Shown here one piece after another: positions 9,191-16,900 of a DNA stretch of 64,000 nt (within the stretch, counting starts at the first letter, position 1; every line of letters starts with the position of its first letter). Below the pieces are notes generated by a model. It had not been told where the DNA came from. It saw only the letters and a list, made by a program, of their open reading frames with translations, and ran no database searches. The DNA is from CAKSHC01 sp045595395 (GTDB lineage Bacteria > Bacillota > Clostridia > Oscillospirales > UMGS1783). Where the stretch lies: the NCBI GenBank assembly GCA_045595395.1, contig JAZOAH010000004.1:1-64000 (forward strand), in the 5' to 3' direction. The position numbers were made by a program, and so were the translations under genes.

Positions 9191-9919
9191 ATGTCAAGCC
9201 TGCGTAAGGAATATCGGATCTTGCTCAAATCTATTCCATCCACCGTCGTAACCCTCTTCACCGTCAGCGTCATCTGCATGAATCTGCTGGCCAACAAAAC
9301 GCTGCTCCAGCTCGACTGGATCGCTCTTGACGGTGGTATCCTCATCTCCTGGCTCTCCTTTATGTGCATGGATATCATCACCAAACACTTCGGTCCTAAA
9401 GCCTCCACCTTCATTTCCATCCATGCCGTCTGCATCAATTTGCTGACCTGCCTGATCTTTTATCTCGTCAGCATCATTCCTTCAACCGCCAGCGATTATC
9501 GTGCCTTTGACAGCATCTTCGGCGGCACTTGGTTTGTTCTGCTGGGCAGCACGGTGGCCTTTCTGGCCTCTGCCGCCGTCAATAATATCCTCAACTGGTT
9601 GATCGGCCTCTCCTTTCGCCGCAACCCCGACGGAAAACTGGCCTACATGATGCGATCCTATATCTCCACCTTCGCCGGGCAGTTCCTCGATAATTTTATC
9701 TTCTCCCTGATCGTCTTTCATGGCTTTGCCCCCATCTTTTGGTCGGGCTTTTCCTGGACGGTCCTCCAGTGCGCCATGTGTGCACTGACGGGTGCGGTGG
9801 CCGAGCTGCTCATGGAGATCGTCTTTTCACCCATTGGCTATAAGATCACCAAACGCTGGAAGGCCAACGGCATCGGCCGCGAATATTTTGACTATCTGAA
9901 CAAGGGGGCATCGGCATGA
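9191..9919 (+). CDS. VUT family (YhhQ-like) queuosine-precursor transporter
   Basis: 242 aa from ATG 9191, with AAAGGAGG at 9173-9180; a longer frame from 9101 lacks a ribosome site and precedes the promoter. About six hydrophobic helices. Family signatures are seen in DIITKHFGPKAS after helix 2 and in RSYISTFAGQFLDN followed by FSLIVF. Characterised members of this vitamin-uptake-type family (ECF-like, formerly DUF165) import preQ0/preQ1 or queuine for tRNA modification. Here no que genes are nearby and no preQ1 riboswitch was recognised, so the substrate is inferred from family only. The stop overlaps the next start (ATGA). Confidence 0.8.
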   Translation: MSSLRKEYRILLKSIPSTVVTLFTVSVICMNLLANKTLLQLDWIALDGGILISWLSFMCMDIITKHFGPKASTFISIHAVCINLLTCLIFYLVSIIPSTASDYRAFDSIFGGTWFVLLGSTVAFLASAAVNNILNWLIGLSFRRNPDGKLAYMMRSYISTFAGQFLDNFIFSLIVFHGFAPIFWSGFSWTVLQCAMCALTGAVAELLMEIVFSPIGYKITKRWKANGIGREYFDYLNKGASA

Positions 9920-10575
9920 AGGTTTTGATCACCGGCACATCCCAGGGCATCGGCAAGGCGATGGCCGAACTCTTCCTGCAGCAAGGGCATACCGTCATCG
10001 GCATCGACCGCCAGCCCGCCCCATTCACCCATGAAAACTACACCCATTACCCATGCGACATCCGCCACTCCGACGTTCTGCCGCAACTGGACGGAGTCGA
10101 GATCCTGATCAACAATGCCGGCACCCAAAACCAGGAGGATATCGACATTAACCTCAAAGCGCTCATCGCCGTCACCGAGCGCTACGGCGTGCAGGAGAAG
10201 ATTCGTTCGATCCTCAACATCGGCTCGGCCAGCGCCCATACCGGCTCGGAATTTCCCGAGTATTGCGCCAGCAAGGGCGGCGTGGTTGCCTACACCAAAA
10301 ATACGGCCATGCGGGTAGCCCCCTTCGGCGCCACCTGCAACAGCCTCGATCCGGGCGGCGTGCTCACCCCCCTTAACGACTGCGTCATCCAAGACCCCGT
10401 CCTGTGGGATCAGATCATGGAGCAGACCCCTCTCAAGCGATGGGCCACCCCGCAGGAGATCGCCCAATGGGCCTATTTCTTAACGGTCGTCAACAGATTT
10501 TGCACCGGTCAGAGCATCGTGGTCGACGGCGGCGAAAGCACCTTCCATCGCTTCATTTGGCCCGAAAATCGGTAG
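9916..10575 (+). CDS. Short-chain dehydrogenase/reductase (SDR)
   Basis: 219 aa, a compact classical SDR. It has the nucleotide site TGTSQGIG (residues 6-13), NNAG near 71, the catalytic Ser in GSASAHTG near 103-105, and YCASK (Tyr/Lys near 116-120). The NNAG-to-YxxxK distance is short, consistent with a small member. The C-terminus has the usual GQSIVVDGG strand. Substrate unknown; cofactor NAD(P)H by family. Coupled to the upstream transporter by a 4-base overlap, and followed by a hairpin that also contains the next gene's ribosome site. Confidence 0.8.
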   Translation: MKVLITGTSQGIGKAMAELFLQQGHTVIGIDRQPAPFTHENYTHYPCDIRHSDVLPQLDGVEILINNAGTQNQEDIDINLKALIAVTERYGVQEKIRSILNIGSASAHTGSEFPEYCASKGGVVAYTKNTAMRVAPFGATCNSLDPGGVLTPLNDCVIQDPVLWDQIMEQTPLKRWATPQEIAQWAYFLTVVNRFCTGQSIVVDGGESTFHRFIWPENR

Positions 10576-10599
10576 ACCGTCCGTCGCCGCATAAAACCA

Positions 10600-10641
10600 C
10601 CCTCCTGCGCCAACACTAAGGCGTAGGAGGGATTTTTTATG
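10600..10641 (+). promoter_or_regulatory. Terminator-like hairpin that sequesters the downstream ribosome site
   Basis: A 12-bp stem (10600-10611 with 10620-10631, one G-U pair), loop AACACTAA, then A and six T residues (10633-10638) directly before ATG 10639. The 3' arm includes the GGAGG (10626-10630) used by the next gene. It can end transcripts from the SDR gene and, if read through, hide the ribosome site. Confidence 0.7.
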
Positions 10642-11535
10642 TGTACCGCAGTGACCTATCAAACCCGTGATTTCTATTTCGGCCGCACCCTGGACTATGA
10701 ATGTTCCTACACCGAAGAGGTGACGGTCACGCCCCGCGGCTATCTCAACAACCGCTACGGCATGATCGGCATGGCCTATGTTGTCGACGATTATCCGCTC
10801 TATTACGATGCCGTCAACGATGTCGGCCTGTGCATGGCCGGGCTCAATTTTGTCCACTCCGCCCATTATCAAAGCGGCGAGGGGATCGCCCCGCATGAGT
10901 GTATTCCCTATGTCTTGGGACGGTGCGCCACCGTGGCCCAGGCCAAAAGACTGCTGGTCAACACCCGATTGGTCAGCCACGGCTTTGGTCAACTGCCCAT
11001 CGCCCGCCTGCACTGGCTGATCGCCGATCGGCAGTCCTGTATCGCCGTCGAGCCGACCGAGCAGGGACTGATGATCTACGATGACCCGGTCGGGGTGCTG
11101 ACCAATGAGCCGCCCTTTCCCGAGCAGATGAGCCGCTTAAACGACTATCGCCGCCTGTCCGCCCAGACCCCGCCCAACACCTTCGGCATGGAACTGGAGG
11201 ACTACACCCGTGGCCTGGGCAGCCTCGGCTTGCCCGGCGACTACACCTCACCCGGCCGCTTTGTCCGTGCCGCCTTTGTGTGTCAGCACTCGGTCAGTTT
11301 CACCTCCGAAAAGGAGAGTGTAAGCCAGTTTTTCCATATCCTCGACAGCGTGGCCATTCCCCGTGGGGTGTGCGACATCGGCGAGGGGCATTACCATCAT
11401 ACCCTCTATTCCTCCTGCATCAACGCCACCCGAGGCATCTACTATTACACCACCTACGACAACCGCCGCATCACCGCCCACGCCCTGCCTAAGGGTCGGG
11501 GCGGGGGACTGGTGCGGTATCCTCTTGCGCCCTGA
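10639..11535 (+). CDS. Linear-amide C-N hydrolase, bile-salt-hydrolase-like (Ntn hydrolase)
   Basis: 298 aa, no signal peptide, starting Met-Cys so that Cys2 becomes the N-terminal nucleophile. Choloylglycine-hydrolase residues are in place: FGRTLDYE (Arg16, Asp19), AGLNF (Asn70, bile-salt-hydrolase-like rather than the Tyr of penicillin V acylases), VLTNEPPF (Asn156) and GRFVRAAF (Arg207). Expected reaction: hydrolysis of glycine/taurine-conjugated bile salts in the cytoplasm; N-acyl homoserine lactones or penicillin V are alternatives within the family. About 20-40 residues shorter than typical bile salt hydrolases. Sits alone, with its ribosome site inside a hairpin, suggesting post-transcriptional control. 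Confidence 0.8.
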   Translation: MCTAVTYQTRDFYFGRTLDYECSYTEEVTVTPRGYLNNRYGMIGMAYVVDDYPLYYDAVNDVGLCMAGLNFVHSAHYQSGEGIAPHECIPYVLGRCATVAQAKRLLVNTRLVSHGFGQLPIARLHWLIADRQSCIAVEPTEQGLMIYDDPVGVLTNEPPFPEQMSRLNDYRRLSAQTPPNTFGMELEDYTRGLGSLGLPGDYTSPGRFVRAAFVCQHSVSFTSEKESVSQFFHILDSVAIPRGVCDIGEGHYHHTLYSSCINATRGIYYYTTYDNRRITAHALPKGRGGGLVRYPLAP

Positions 11536-11553
11536 CGGCATTTGTGTTATAAT
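11525..11553 (+). promoter_or_regulatory. Extended -10 promoter of the SPFH gene
   Basis: Extended -10 element TGTTATAAT (11545-11553) with a weak TTGCGC -35 at 17 bp. It overlaps the end of the upstream gene. Confidence 0.6.
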
Positions 11554-11582
11554 AAAAATAACCCAATAAGGAGGACTGTATT

Positions 11583-12527
11583 ATGGAATTATTTTTACCT
11601 GTTTTAGCTATTGTTGTCATCATTTTGTTCTGTCATATCAAGGTCGTGCCGCAGGCTACCGAATATGTCATCGAGCGCCTGGGAAAATATAAGCGCACCT
11701 GGAGCGCCGGCTTGCACTTGCTTGTGCCGCTGATCGACCGGATCGCCAAGAAGGTCACCTTAAAAGAGCAGGTGCTTGACTCACCGCCCCAGCCGGTCAT
11801 CACCAAGGATAACGTCACCATGCAGATCGACACGGTGGTCTATTTCAAGGTCTTCGATGCCAATCTCTTCACCTACGGTGCCGTCAATCCCATCTCGGCC
11901 CTCTCCAACCTCACCGCCACCACCCTGCGTAACATCGTCGGCGAGCTGGAGTTGGACGATACCCTCACCTCCCGTGATAACATCAACGGCAAAATGACCG
12001 AGATCCTCGACTCGGCCACCGACCAGTGGGGCATCAAGGTCATCCGTGTCGAGCTCAAAAATATCATCCCGCCCGCCGAGATCCAGAACGCCATGGAAAA
12101 GCAGATGAAGGCCGAGCGTGACCGCCGCGAGACCCTGCTCGAAGCCGAGGGCCACAAGGCCGCCGTCATCACCCGTGCCCAGGGTGACAAGCAGGCCATG
12201 ATCCTGGCCGCCGAGGGTGAGCGTGATGCTCGCATCGCCCGTGCCGAAGGCGAGGCCAAGGCCATTCTGCTGGCCAAAAAGGCCGAGGCCGACGGTCTGG
12301 CTGCGCTGAAATCGGCCGGTGTCGACGCTGCCGTGCTGGAACTCAAGAAATTCGAGGCGCTCGTCGCTCTCTCCAACGGCCGTGCCTCCAAAATTATTGT
12401 CCCCACCGATGCGGTCGATATGACCAAATCCAATGTCGTCTTCTCCGAAACGACGGGGCTGGGCGATACAACGGCAGCCGCTGCCGATCCCGCCCCCAAA
12501 CCCCAAAAAGATATTTGTTGCGATTAA
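11583..12527 (+). CDS. SPFH/Band-7 (stomatin/QmcA-like) membrane protein
   Basis: 314 aa. One N-terminal membrane helix (about 3-20), then the band-7/PHB domain (ATEYVIERLGKYKRTW through VIRVELKNIIPP, residues about 25-165). An Ala/Glu-rich coiled coil follows (about 170-265; repeated 'AEGE/AEGHKAA' turns), then a short tail ending DICCD. Family proteins oligomerise at the membrane and organise microdomains or regulate membrane proteases. No NfeD partner is adjacent, unlike many bacterial loci. ATG 11583 with TAAGGAGGA upstream. The two C-terminal cysteines are unusual and could be a metal or thiol site, but this is speculation. Confidence 0.85.
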   Translation: MELFLPVLAIVVIILFCHIKVVPQATEYVIERLGKYKRTWSAGLHLLVPLIDRIAKKVTLKEQVLDSPPQPVITKDNVTMQIDTVVYFKVFDANLFTYGAVNPISALSNLTATTLRNIVGELELDDTLTSRDNINGKMTEILDSATDQWGIKVIRVELKNIIPPAEIQNAMEKQMKAERDRRETLLEAEGHKAAVITRAQGDKQAMILAAEGERDARIARAEGEAKAILLAKKAEADGLAALKSAGVDAAVLELKKFEALVALSNGRASKIIVPTDAVDMTKSNVVFSETTGLGDTTAAAADPAPKPQKDICCD

Positions 12528-12528
12528 G

Positions 12529-12558
12529 AAAAGCCGCCCTTGTGGCGGCTTCTTTTTT
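12529..12558 (+). terminator. Intrinsic terminator after SPFH gene
   Basis: 8-bp stem AAGCCGCC/GGCGGCTT (12531-12538 with 12544-12551) followed by C and six T residues. Confidence 0.85.
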
Positions 12559-12568
12559 GTGCTACAAT
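12540..12568 (+). promoter_or_regulatory. Possible promoter of radical-SAM gene, inside the terminator
   Basis: TTGTGG, 17 bp, TACAAT (12563-12568), about 20 nt before the ATG. It overlaps the preceding terminator hairpin; the -35 is weak. Confidence 0.4.
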
Positions 12569-12588
12569 AGGGGAAAAGGAGTGGGTTT

Positions 12589-13713
12589 ATGAAGATATCC
12601 AAACAAGATGCGCTCTTCTGGTTTCGCTTTTTCGCCGATCTGCCCGAGGACGAGGAGCTTTCGCCTCGTCAGATGGAGATCGTCTATGCCGTGCTGGCCC
12701 AGATCGAGCGGGGCGTCGAGGCCCGCCAGGCGGCGCTGATGGCGCAGATCAAAAATCTTAAAAATCTGCAGGGCCGCACCCTCTATGTCGGCGACGATGC
12801 CAAGTTCGCTAAGGGCTGCCGCTCCTGCCTGACCGGCACCGGCCTGAGCGCCGTACGCAAGACCAATAAGTGCAACATCCAATGCCCCTTCTGCTACAAT
12901 TACGGTGAGCTGGATTGCATCCCGCCCATCGGCGAGGGGATGTGGGACATCGGCGGCACCAAGTTCTATGAAGAGGATATCGACCTGCTGCTGAGCATCG
13001 ATAAGCACCCCACCGGCATCGCCTATGTCTACCTCGAGCCCTTTATGGAGATCGAGAAATACTACGGCATCATCAAGAAATTCCACGCCGCCGGCATCCA
13101 TCAGCATATGTATACCAACGGCACCCTCTGCACCGAGGAAAATCTCAAAGCCCTCGGCGAGGCCGGCCTGGACGAGCTACGTTTCAATCTCGGCGCCACC
13201 AACTGTGCCGACAAGGTCATCGCCGCCATGGCCACAGCCAAGAAATATATCCCCGCCGTGGGCATCGAAACGCCCATGACAAGCGAATTTTTTGAGGCCT
13301 TTTTCGCCAAAAAAGAGGCTATCTTGGCCACCAATGTGGACTTTATCAACTGCGCCGAGCTGCATCTCAACCCCAACAACCTCGGCAATTACATCGGCCT
13401 TCCTATGTATATCTGCCGCCAGGGCTACCTCTCGCCCATCGAGAGTCGGGAACTGACATTGCGCTTTATGAAGACGGCTGACGAGGAGGGCTGGCCGCTG
13501 GCGGTGCACGACTGCGCCAACCGCACCAAGTTCGCCCGTGACCTCAATCTCAAAGCCAAGGAGGGCGGCTGGTTTGGCGCCAGCGACTATGCCTGCGAAT
13601 TCGACACCGTACCCTTCGAAGCGATGCTGCCCACCCTCGAGGATGAAACCTTCGCCTTTATCGAAGAGGAAGAACTGCCCAAGGGCTACCGCCCCGGCGA
13701 CCTGGTATGGTAA
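12589..13713 (+). CDS. Radical SAM protein of unknown function
   Basis: 374 aa. The radical-SAM cluster motif is C-x3-C-x2-C at Cys95, Cys99 and Cys102 (KCNIQCPFC). It is preceded by an extra pair Cys77-Cys80 (GCRSC) that could help hold a second metal site. The first 60 residues are helical and charged. Barrel features include YLEPFMEIEKYYG, HQHMYTNGTL and VGIETPM. There is no SPASM, TRAM or B12 domain, and the length is that of a bare barrel plus N-terminal helices. I cannot assign a substrate. ATG 12589 behind AAAGGAG. It runs directly into the shikimate-kinase-like gene, whose ribosome site overlaps its stop, so the two are probably co-translated. Confidence 0.75.
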   Translation: MKISKQDALFWFRFFADLPEDEELSPRQMEIVYAVLAQIERGVEARQAALMAQIKNLKNLQGRTLYVGDDAKFAKGCRSCLTGTGLSAVRKTNKCNIQCPFCYNYGELDCIPPIGEGMWDIGGTKFYEEDIDLLLSIDKHPTGIAYVYLEPFMEIEKYYGIIKKFHAAGIHQHMYTNGTLCTEENLKALGEAGLDELRFNLGATNCADKVIAAMATAKKYIPAVGIETPMTSEFFEAFFAKKEAILATNVDFINCAELHLNPNNLGNYIGLPMYICRQGYLSPIESRELTLRFMKTADEEGWPLAVHDCANRTKFARDLNLKAKEGGWFGASDYACEFDTVPFEAMLPTLEDETFAFIEEEELPKGYRPGDLVW

Positions 13714-13724
13714 AGGAGAAGCCG

Positions 13725-14228
13725 ATGAACAATATTATTCTGATCGGTATGCCGGGGTCGGGCAAGTCGACCATCGGGGTGCTGCTGGCTAAAATGCTGG
13801 GCATGAACTTTGTGGATGCCGACCTGCTCATCCAGCAGCGTGAGGGCCTGAAATTATATGAAATACTCGAGCAAAAGGGCAACGCCTATTTTGCACGGGT
13901 CGAGGAAGAGGTCAACGCCTCCATGGAGGCTCAAAACACCGTCATCGCCACCGGCGGCAGTGTCGTTTACGGCGAGAAAGCCATGGCTCATCTCAAAAGC
14001 ATCGGTCGGGTGGTCTATCTCAAGGTGCCGCTGCGGGAACTGGAGCGGCGCATCAAAAATTTCGCTACCCGTGGCATCCAGATGGAGCCGGGCCAGACCT
14101 TGGCCGACCTGTTACAGGAGCGAGCCCCTCTGTATGAGCGGTATGCCGACGTTACCGTTACCACCGGCGGTGCGGGTCTGCAGCGCAACGCCGAAAAAAT
14201 TATGGCGGCGCTGGCCGAATTTGCTTGA
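13725..14228 (+). CDS. Shikimate-kinase-like P-loop kinase
   Basis: 167 aa from ATG 13725, with AAAGGAG at 13712-13718; an in-frame ATG at 13707 lies inside the upstream gene. Features: Walker A GMPGSGKST (residues 8-16), DADLLIQ with the Asp that binds shikimate in AroK, ATGGS near 79, an RGI lid element, and ERAPLYERYAD with the adenine-loop Arg. Two AroK hallmarks differ: FRxxE is replaced by a FARVEEE stretch, and the GGG triad reads GGS. It may be a real shikimate kinase or a related small-molecule kinase of the same fold; for this reason no symbol is given. No other aro gene is in the window. Confidence 0.65.
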   Translation: MNNIILIGMPGSGKSTIGVLLAKMLGMNFVDADLLIQQREGLKLYEILEQKGNAYFARVEEEVNASMEAQNTVIATGGSVVYGEKAMAHLKSIGRVVYLKVPLRELERRIKNFATRGIQMEPGQTLADLLQERAPLYERYADVTVTTGGAGLQRNAEKIMAALAEFA

Positions 14229-14253
14229 CAAGTTAGACTTAGCCATGTATAAT
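14225..14253 (+). promoter_or_regulatory. Consensus sigma-A promoter of the rpmH operon
   Basis: Perfect TTGACA (14225-14230), 17-bp spacer, perfect TATAAT (14248-14253). It overlaps the stop codon of the upstream gene and gives a leader of about 55 nt before rpmH. Confidence 0.9.
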
Positions 14254-14316
14254 ATATGAGCAATTATTATCTATATGTGTCTGCATATATAGGACAAACC
14301 GTTAGGAGGTGTCACA

Positions 14317-14451
14317 ATGGTAAGAACTTATCAGCCCAAGAAGCGTCAGCGCAGCAAGGTGCATGGCTTCCGCAAGAGAATGCACACCAAATCGGGCCGT
14401 GCTGTCCTCGCTCGCAGAAGAGCCAGAGGCAGAGCAAGACTTTCTCACTAA
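14317..14451 (+). CDS. rpmH: 50S ribosomal protein L34
   Basis: 44 aa, MVRTYQPKKRQRSKVHGF then KRMHTKSGRAVLARRRARGR, the invariant L34 pattern and length. ATG 14317 behind GGAGGTG. First gene of the rpmH-rnpA-yidD-yidC-khpB operon, read from a perfect promoter. Confidence 0.98.
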   Translation: MVRTYQPKKRQRSKVHGFRKRMHTKSGRAVLARRRARGRARLSH

Positions 14452-14482
14452 GTGAGAGCACCCTCCAAGGAGCTGTTTTATA

Positions 14483-14818
14483 ATGAAGAGCTTTGTTTCT
14501 TTGAATAAGAACAGAGATTTTATCAGGGCGTATAAGAAAGGCCGTTCGGTCGTTACGCCCTGTCTTGCTTTATATATACGGCCCAATGGCTTGGAGGTCA
14601 ATCGCCTGGGGCTGACCGTCAGCAAGAAGATCGGTAAGGCGGTGGTGCGCAATCGTGCCAAGCGAATTTTGCGTGCCGGTTTTCGGCAGTTGTTGCCGCA
14701 GATCAAAAAGGGGTACGATTTTGTGCTGGTAGCCCGCAACAGTACGCCCCGCCGAAAGTCGCAGGAGATCTACAGCGCCCTGTACGGCGCCGCCCTGCGT
14801 AATGACCTCTTAATTTGA
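14483..14818 (+). CDS. rnpA: Ribonuclease P protein component
   Basis: 111 aa, normal length. The RNR signature is seen in KKIGKAVVRNRAKRILR (residues about 48-64), with the upstream GLTVSKK strand and FVLVARNST near 82. Binds the RNase P RNA and aids 5' processing of pre-tRNAs. ATG 14483 with AAGGAG upstream, 31 nt after rpmH. Confidence 0.95.
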   Translation: MKSFVSLNKNRDFIRAYKKGRSVVTPCLALYIRPNGLEVNRLGLTVSKKIGKAVVRNRAKRILRAGFRQLLPQIKKGYDFVLVARNSTPRRKSQEIYSALYGAALRNDLLI

Positions 14819-14842
14819 TGCACGGTGTGTGCTGAGGTTATT

Positions 14843-15070
14843 ATGAAGAAGATGCTCATCGGTCTGATCACCTGGTATCAGACCCATATATCCGTCCACA
14901 CCCCGCCTCGCTGCCGCTTTATCCCCACCTGCTCGCAGTATGCCAAGCAGGCCTTGGAGGTGCACGGCCTGGCCAAGGGCTTGCTGCTTGCGCTCTGGCG
15001 CTTTTTGCGCTGCAACCCCTGGGGTAAGCATGGATATGACCCCGTCCCCCAAAAACACAAGTGGAGGTAA
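14843..15070 (+). CDS. yidD: Membrane protein insertion efficiency factor YidD
   Basis: 75 aa from ATG 14843 (weak GAGG site at 14834). An in-frame GTG at 14825 would add six residues. Conserved YidD pattern: CRFIPTCSQYAKQAL (residues about 24-38) and RFLRCNPWGKHGYDPVP near the end, with the amphipathic N-terminal helix. Small peripheral membrane factor thought to help YidC-dependent insertion. Followed 3 nt later by yidC. Confidence 0.92.
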   Translation: MKKMLIGLITWYQTHISVHTPPRCRFIPTCSQYAKQALEVHGLAKGLLLALWRFLRCNPWGKHGYDPVPQKHKWR

Positions 15071-15073
15071 TCC

Positions 15074-16108
15074 ATGGGTTCGATCATGAACATCATCAAC
15101 GTCCCCATCGGATGGTTGATGCGTTGGCTCTATCAGCTCGTCGGTAACTACGGTGTTGCCATCATCCTGCTCGCCGTCATTACCAAGCTGCTCATGGTGC
15201 CGCTCGGCGTCAAGCAGCATAAGGGCCAGTTAAATCAGATGAAATTCCGCAAGCGTATCATGCGGATTCAGAAAAAGTACGCAAACGATCAGCAGCGCAT
15301 GCAGCAGGAGATGCAAAAGCTCCAGGCCGAGGGCTATAGCCCCACCGCCGGCTGCGGCACCATGCTCATCCAGTTCCCCATCCTCATCGGTATCTATAAC
15401 GTGATCCGTTATCCGCTGCAGTATGTCGTGGGCCTGGGTACCGATACCATCAATAAACTGCTGGAACTGTATAACACCGCCACCGGCGCAGCGCTGACCA
15501 ACACAGCGCCCGAGTATCAGATCACGCTCATCGAGCATATCGGCAAAAACTGGGGCACCTATGAAACGGCTCTGGCCGGCACCAATTATTTCGATATCAA
15601 CCTCGATTTTCTGGGTCTGAACCTGGCTGCGCTCCCCGAAAAGATCCAGTATTTCCTGGGAAGCATCGTTCCCATCCCCACCTTCGACCCCTCCTGGCTG
15701 TGGCTGATCCCCATCCTGTCGGCGGCAACCGCTGTGTTGTCCACCGTGCTCTCCCAGAAGATGGGCCCGAGCAAGTATATGCAGGATCCCGCCATGCAGC
15801 AGGCCAAAGGTACCGGCATCATCATGCAGGTGCTCGGCCCCTACATGTCCTATGCCATCGCCTTCTCGGTGCCCACCGGTCTTGGTCTGTACTGGGTATG
15901 CTCCAATATCCTTATGACCATCCAGACCGTCGCTCTCAACCTCATCTACAACCCCGCCAAGTATAAGGAGATGTACGATAAGGAAGAGGAAGAGCGTCGA
16001 CTGAAAAAGAAGAAGAAACGGGAACTGGCCGCTAAACTGGTCGCCGAAGAGGCTGCCAAGGCCAACGCCGCCATCGAAGCTGCGGCAGACAAAGAAAATA
16101 AGGAGTAA
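15074..16108 (+). CDS. yidC: Membrane protein insertase YidC/Oxa1 family
   Basis: 344 aa. Five hydrophobic segments in the Oxa1 arrangement: about 4-40, a charged cytoplasmic helical hairpin KFRKRIMRIQKKYAND (about 57-90), GCGTMLIQFPILIGIYNVI near 94, helices near 205-225 and 240-290. A highly charged K/E/R tail after residue 298 probably contacts ribosomes. No lipobox at the N-terminus, unlike Bacillus SpoIIIJ. The conserved Arg that lies in the hydrophilic groove of Bacillus YidC is not assigned with confidence here. GGAGG precedes ATG 15074. Confidence 0.93.
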   Translation: MGSIMNIINVPIGWLMRWLYQLVGNYGVAIILLAVITKLLMVPLGVKQHKGQLNQMKFRKRIMRIQKKYANDQQRMQQEMQKLQAEGYSPTAGCGTMLIQFPILIGIYNVIRYPLQYVVGLGTDTINKLLELYNTATGAALTNTAPEYQITLIEHIGKNWGTYETALAGTNYFDINLDFLGLNLAALPEKIQYFLGSIVPIPTFDPSWLWLIPILSAATAVLSTVLSQKMGPSKYMQDPAMQQAKGTGIIMQVLGPYMSYAIAFSVPTGLGLYWVCSNILMTIQTVALNLIYNPAKYKEMYDKEEEERRLKKKKKRELAAKLVAEEAAKANAAIEAAADKENKE

Positions 16109-16110
16109 GT

Positions 16111-16863
16111 ATGAAGCGCGAAGTCATTACTACCGGAAAGAATATTGACGAAGCCATCGAAGCCGCCGCCCTCGAGCTGGGCGTCGATCGTGACGAGGTT
16201 TCGGTCGAGATCATCGATACCCCGTCCCGTGGCTTTTTGGGACTGGGCGGAAGTTTGGCCAAGGTCCGTGTCTGGATCGGTGAGGACGAGCAAGAGCCCG
16301 CCGCTCCCGCCGTCAAGGACAAGCCGGCCGTGAAGGAAGAAAAGAAGAGCAAAAAGCTCTTTGCCCGTGAAAAGAAGGAAGAGCCTAAGACGGAGCCGGC
16401 CGACGAGGATGTCGCCGCCCGTGCCAAGTCCTATTTTGAAGATCTGTGCTCCATCATGGGTCTTGCCGATATCTCGGTGGTCTGCACCGAGGCCGAGAAC
16501 AAGACTCTGCGTGTTTCGCTCACCGGCGCCGGCCTTGGCGTGCTCATCGGCAAGCGCGGCGAGACCATGTATGCTCTCCAGTACCTCGCCTCCCTCGCAC
16601 TGAACAAGAAAGAGGGCCAGTTCACCCGCATCGAGCTGGACATCGAGGGCTACCGTGCCAAGCGCACCGAAGCGCTGGAAAAGTTGGCGTTGCGCATGGC
16701 CGACAAGGCCGTCAAGCAAAAGCGCAATGTGGCGCTGGAGTATATGCAGGCCTATGAGCGCCGTGTCATCCATGCCACCCTGCAGGGTCACGCCTACGTT
16801 ACCACCCGCTCGGTCGGCGAAGAGCCCTTCCGCAAGGTCATCATCACCTACAACCAGAAATAA
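16111..16863 (+). CDS. khpB: RNA-binding protein KhpB (Jag/SpoIIIJ-associated)
   Basis: 250 aa. Jag_N domain (residues 1-55, with RGFLGLGGSLAKVRV), a charged Lys/Glu linker (about 60-105), a KH domain with the GxxG loop IGKRGE (about 147-152), and an R3H domain near the end (MQAYERRVIHATLQ). Pairs with KhpA (here at 62475) in Gram-positive bacteria as an RNA chaperone affecting cell division. AAGGAG overlaps the yidC stop; a strong terminator follows. Confidence 0.93.
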   Translation: MKREVITTGKNIDEAIEAAALELGVDRDEVSVEIIDTPSRGFLGLGGSLAKVRVWIGEDEQEPAAPAVKDKPAVKEEKKSKKLFAREKKEEPKTEPADEDVAARAKSYFEDLCSIMGLADISVVCTEAENKTLRVSLTGAGLGVLIGKRGETMYALQYLASLALNKKEGQFTRIELDIEGYRAKRTEALEKLALRMADKAVKQKRNVALEYMQAYERRVIHATLQGHAYVTTRSVGEEPFRKVIITYNQK

Positions 16864-16864
16864 C

Positions 16865-16899
16865 AAAAAGGACTTGATTCGACGAATCAAGTCCTTTTT
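16865..16899. terminator. Bidirectional terminator between khpB and the convergent hydrolase gene
   Basis: 16-bp perfect stem with loop GAC; A-run on the 5' side and T-run on the 3' side, so it can serve both convergent genes. Confidence 0.9.
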
Positions 16900-16900
16900 A

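Noticed and set aside
14200..14320. Replication origin next to rpmH
   Set aside because: No cluster of DnaA boxes, no AT-rich unwinding region and no dnaA gene; the gap holds only the rpmH promoter and leader.
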